Shown: positions 6,105 through 8,154 of the stretch, piece after piece | How positions within the stretch are numbered: position 1 is the stretch's first letter | Layout: every line of letters begins with the position of its first letter | Source of the DNA: RUG626 sp964411785 | Lineage (GTDB): Bacteria; Bacillota; Clostridia; Oscillospirales; Oscillospiraceae | Direction of reading: 5' to 3' | NCBI GenBank assembly: GCA_964411785.1 | Contig: CAYPMJ010000091.1 | Location: 1-8,154, forward strand | Length of the DNA: 8,154 nucleotides | Notes under the pieces: generated by a model | Told to the model about the DNA's origin: nothing | What the model saw: the letters and a program-made list of their open reading frames with translations, nothing else | Database searches by the model: none | Made by a program: the position numbers and the translations under genes

Positions 6105-6770
6105 ATGAATACAGAAAAAAGCGCTGTCCCTGTCTCCACGAAAAAGGCTGAGCTGAAAAAAGTCCTGCGCGGTAAAACCGCTGAGCAGAAAAAAGTCATA
6201 AGATACTTCTACGGCTCTGGCGGGTGTCTATCCAAAACCCTGACAGATGCGGAATATGATGCAATAGCCCATTCAAAGCTGCCCGATGATCAAAAACAGC
6301 TGGCACTTAAGAAGCTCGGCCTCACAGAGGATACAGGCGAACTGCCGCCTGCACATTTCGAGGGCTACTGCTTCACCGGGGATGACGTACTTGCCCGACG
6401 GGGGCGCGATGGCAGCTGGCGTTCGACGCTCTACCAATCAGCCTGGGTCTTCTTCGATATGAAGCGAGTATACGTCTACAGGATCACTGTGGACACCGTC
6501 ACTGGTAAGTCAGATGAGGCACATATCTCCAGCGCTTTCAGTGATGTGAACAACATCTCCATAGTTCAGGAGGATGTGGAGAAGGAGGCAGTTGATCAGG
6601 TGACAAGCTCCGGAAAAGCCACATTCAGGCGCGTAAGTGTTGGCGGCAGTGCCTTTGCCTTACTGCAGCCTGGTTCCAGATTTACCTGCGCAATGGAACT
6701 GAACGATGAGACTGAGGAAGCCATTCGCGGTATGAAGATCCTGCTCCAAAGCAAGAAGAACTCCAAATGA
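6105..6770 (+). CDS. Uncharacterised 221-residue soluble protein
   Basis: I do not recognise this family. The start is well supported: GAGAGGAA is 4 nt before the ATG, 35 bp after dapA. The N-terminal third (1-75) is lysine-rich, charged and probably helical (KKAELKKVLRGKTAEQKK; DDQKQLALKKLGL). The middle and C-terminal parts (85-200) look beta-rich (AWVFFDMKRVYVYRITVD; FRRVSVGGSAFALL), followed by a final helix EEAIRGMKILLQSKKN. There is no signal peptide or membrane segment, so it is probably cytoplasmic. The layout of strands plus a terminal helix would fit a PH-like fold, but that is a guess. Its stop overlaps the start of the YidD-domain gene (ATGA), implying translational coupling and possibly a shared job at the membrane. 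Confidence 0.85.
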   Translation: MNTEKSAVPVSTKKAELKKVLRGKTAEQKKVIRYFYGSGGCLSKTLTDAEYDAIAHSKLPDDQKQLALKKLGLTEDTGELPPAHFEGYCFTGDDVLARRGRDGSWRSTLYQSAWVFFDMKRVYVYRITVDTVTGKSDEAHISSAFSDVNNISIVQEDVEKEAVDQVTSSGKATFRRVSVGGSAFALLQPGSRFTCAMELNDETEEAIRGMKILLQSKKNSK

Positions 6771-7213
6771 GCCGTGAGAACAGCATACCCAGTCTGGAGG
6801 AACAGGACATTGCAGAAAAATACGTCCTTTTCAGGCCGCTTCCCAGACCCGGTACGGACATAAGAAAGGGAATTCTCTGTTTTTTCGCGTACACACTTTC
6901 TACTATTATACTGGCAGCGCTCACTTTCCCTGTAACCAATGCTATCTGGGAAATTCAGTTCATGCACCATCTGTTGGCCGTGTCTGCCCTGACCGGCTTG
7001 TGCTCACTGCGCACGGCTGTGGTAGGGTGTATTCGGCTCTATCAGCACTATGCCCCAGAACGTGTCAGGAGAAAATGCCTTTTCCGTCCCACCTGCTCCG
7101 AGTACGCTATACTTGCCATACGTAAGTATGGAGTTATTATAGGCTTTATTCTCACAGTCAACAGACTTTTGAAAAAATGCCGTGGAAGTATTTTCAGAAT
7201 AGACTACCCATGA
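6767..7213 (+). CDS. Membrane protein with C-terminal YidD domain
   Basis: The 148-residue protein has a charged N-terminus (1-34), two probable membrane segments (about 36-60 and 66-90), and a YidD-type domain (about 88-148). The domain is recognised by LYQHYAPERVRRKCLFRPTC (91-110) running into SEYAILAIRKYG, with cysteines 104 and 110 at the family's conserved spacing and a final RLLKKC block. YidD is a small membrane-associated protein of about 70-85 residues that aids YidC-dependent insertion of membrane proteins and is normally encoded between rnpA and yidC. Here it is fused to an extra two-helix N-terminal part and sits in a lysine-pathway operon, so it is probably a diverged second copy. 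The usual HPGG(Y/F)DPVP ending is replaced by SIFRIDYP. The ATG overlaps the TGA of the preceding gene (ATGA), so the two are likely coupled. Family assignment is by motif recall. Confidence 0.8.
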   Translation: MSRENSIPSLEEQDIAEKYVLFRPLPRPGTDIRKGILCFFAYTLSTIILAALTFPVTNAIWEIQFMHHLLAVSALTGLCSLRTAVVGCIRLYQHYAPERVRRKCLFRPTCSEYAILAIRKYGVIIGFILTVNRLLKKCRGSIFRIDYP

Positions 7214-7549
7214 CAATCCCCTGTGTATCATTTTAGTGTTTTCTGTTAAGTCAGATCCGACAAATCGTATAAAATGCCTCAAGTCGGGATTAAATGAGAC
7301 GTGTGGAGAAAGGTAGCTCGGCCTCAGGCCAACGCCACCTTTCTCCACACAACTGCTTTCAGAGGAATCGCAGAGGCTGTGCCGTCTCCGAGAGGTTCCT
7401 CACGGCCCGACAGGGCAGGTGCTCCTGCTCCTGCACTCCTATGCTATGCTATAAAACAGTATTGTGGCTGCTGTCCTCATCTCAGTACCTTCTGCAGCCC
7501 ATTCTCCGTCGTCCTGGCATCAGAAACTATCCTGATCAAGACAACCATT
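7214..7549. other. Convergent intergenic region without a gene
   Basis: This 336-bp gap separates the plus-strand operon from the minus-strand peptidase. Open frames here are shadows that run on, antisense, into the peptidase gene or back into the YidD-like gene. It holds a weak stem CCGAC (7257-7261)/GTCGG (7283-7287), the large palindrome at 7301-7350, then GAGGAA (7362-7367)/TTCCTC (7396-7401) and GCAGG (7415-7419)/CCTGC (7424-7428). None is followed by a T-run on either strand, so I see no ordinary terminator for either operon. Confidence 0.6.
7301..7350. repeat. 50-nt palindrome, long hairpin without a U-tract
   Basis: GTGTGGAGAAAGGT (7301-7314) and ACCTTTCTCCACAC (7337-7350) are perfect 14-bp inverse copies. 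Inside, GC (7316-7317) pairs with GC (7334-7335) and GGCC (7320-7323) with GGCC (7327-7330) around a TCA loop. As RNA it would form a very stable stem from either strand. With no T-run on either side it is not a standard Rho-independent terminator. It could be an interspersed palindromic repeat, an RNA-stabilising 3' end, or an unconventional bidirectional terminator between the convergent operons. Confidence 0.85.
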
Positions 7550-8154
7550 TCACTCAATACCGGACAGATCGTAATTATCCAAATACACACTTGCTTTCTG
7601 GCATACGTCCCGCAGACACGACTCATCGAATGGGCTCTCAAGACCTGCGTTTTTCAAAAGGTCGGTGAACGTCATGCTGCCGCCAGGCTCAGTGTAGGCC
7701 ATGTAGTGCTTCCAGGCAACTTTGATGTCGTCCTGTATCAAGGCCCAGAACTCCAGTGATACCGTCTGCGCAAGACAGTAGTCAATGTAGTAGAAGGGAC
7801 TTGAGTAGATGTGGTGCTGGCGCTGCCATCCTTCACCCTCACTGTAGAACGGTATTTCCCCGTCCAGCTTGAGCCAGGGCATATATACACCCAGGAGACG
7901 TTTCCAAACACCGTGGCGCTCTGCTGGTGTCATCTCTGGATTGGCATATACTTCATGCTGGAAGTGATCCACCATGGTTCCGTATGGGATGAAAGTAAGC
8001 GCTCCGGCCAGATGGCTGTACCTGAACTTCCGGGCATCCGGACCAAAGAACTCCTCAGCCCAGCCCTCGCCGAAGAACTCCATGGACATGGAGTGAACCT
8101 CACAGGCCTCCATGCTGGGCCAGGTATACTCCATTGGCACTCGCTTGCGGTTCA
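7550..8154 (-). CDS. M3-family oligoendopeptidase (C-terminal part, start outside window)
   Basis: The minus strand encodes the last 201 residues of an M3 zinc metallopeptidase, a cytoplasmic enzyme that degrades short peptides. The frame continues past 8154 (codons read NRKR before VPMEYTWPSM), so the GTG at 8140 is not the real start. The HExxH zinc-binding motif lies just beyond the edge. Inside the window are EACEVHSMSMEFF, which should hold the third zinc ligand (probably the Glu of CEVHS), LTFIPYGTMVDHFQHEVYAN, and the SSPFYYIDYCLAQ block with the substrate-stabilising tyrosines. The sequence fits the M3 branch distinct from PepF proper; such proteins are usually 550-600 residues, so about one third is seen. 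It ends at a TGA (7552-7550) with no clear terminator after it, converging on the YidD-like gene. Confidence 0.93.
   Translation of the reverse strand, partial: NRKRVPMEYTWPSMEACEVHSMSMEFFGEGWAEEFFGPDARKFRYSHLAGALTFIPYGTMVDHFQHEVYANPEMTPAERHGVWKRLLGVYMPWLKLDGEIPFYSEGEGWQRQHHIYSSPFYYIDYCLAQTVSLEFWALIQDDIKVAWKHYMAYTEPGGSMTFTDLLKNAGLESPFDESCLRDVCQKASVYLDNYDLSGIE

Noticed and set aside
7301..7350. Rho-independent terminator for either operon
   Set aside because: The stem is strong but no run of T follows on either strand, so it is listed as a repeat instead.
7294..7759. Plus-strand open frames of 124 and 152 residues downstream of the YidD-like gene
   Set aside because: They start in or near the palindrome, have no ribosome binding site, and overlap antisense to the conserved M3 peptidase.
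1..8154. CRISPR array, tRNA, rRNA or insertion sequence
   Set aside because: No regularly spaced repeats, no tRNA or rRNA signature, and no transposase frame or matched terminal inverted repeats were seen.

Overview
The window looks like chromosomal DNA from a low-to-mid GC, spore-forming Clostridia-type Firmicute, most probably Lachnospiraceae or a close relative. The grounds are strong AGGAGG-type ribosome binding sites, a SpoIID/LytB-family protein, the fungal/archaeal-type aspartate-semialdehyde dehydrogenase next to dapA, a non-PepF M3 oligoendopeptidase and a relic resembling the regulators of Clostridia integrative elements. The taxonomic placement is an inference from gene content, not a search result.

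Layout. (1) Positions 1-197, minus strand: the N-terminal 65 residues of an XRE-family repressor, with a good promoter (266-294) and a small palindrome over its -35 box. (2) 198-918: no intact gene. It holds a short plus-strand relic (334-405) resembling the N-terminus of integrative-element XRE regulators, then about 450 bp of non-coding sequence with short overlapping frames on both strands, and finally the terminator (860-889) of the next operon. (3) 919-3802, minus strand: a two-gene unit, a secreted SpoIID/LytB-domain protein followed 19 bp later by queA (queuosine synthesis). (4) 3803-4049: a divergent intergenic region with candidate promoters on both strands, inverted repeats and three helically phased T-tracts. 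(5) 4050-7213, plus strand: probable operon of asd, dapA (TTG start), an unrecognised 221-residue protein, and a membrane protein carrying a YidD domain whose start overlaps the preceding stop (ATGA). (6) 7214-7549: convergent intergenic region with a striking 50-nt palindrome (7301-7350). (7) 7550-8154, minus strand: C-terminal third of an M3-family oligoendopeptidase whose start and HExxH motif lie outside the window.

Function. Asd and DapA carry out consecutive steps from aspartyl phosphate towards dihydrodipicolinate, the precursor of lysine, meso-diaminopimelate (cell wall) and, in spore formers, dipicolinate. The SpoIID-like protein is a probable peptidoglycan lytic enzyme, so both strands around the divergent promoter region have a link to the cell wall or sporulation. 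The YidD-like membrane protein and its coupled unknown partner are the least explained genes. I see no clear new defence or mobile system; the best leads are the unknown/YidD pair, the decayed block at 334-860 and the 7301-7350 palindrome.
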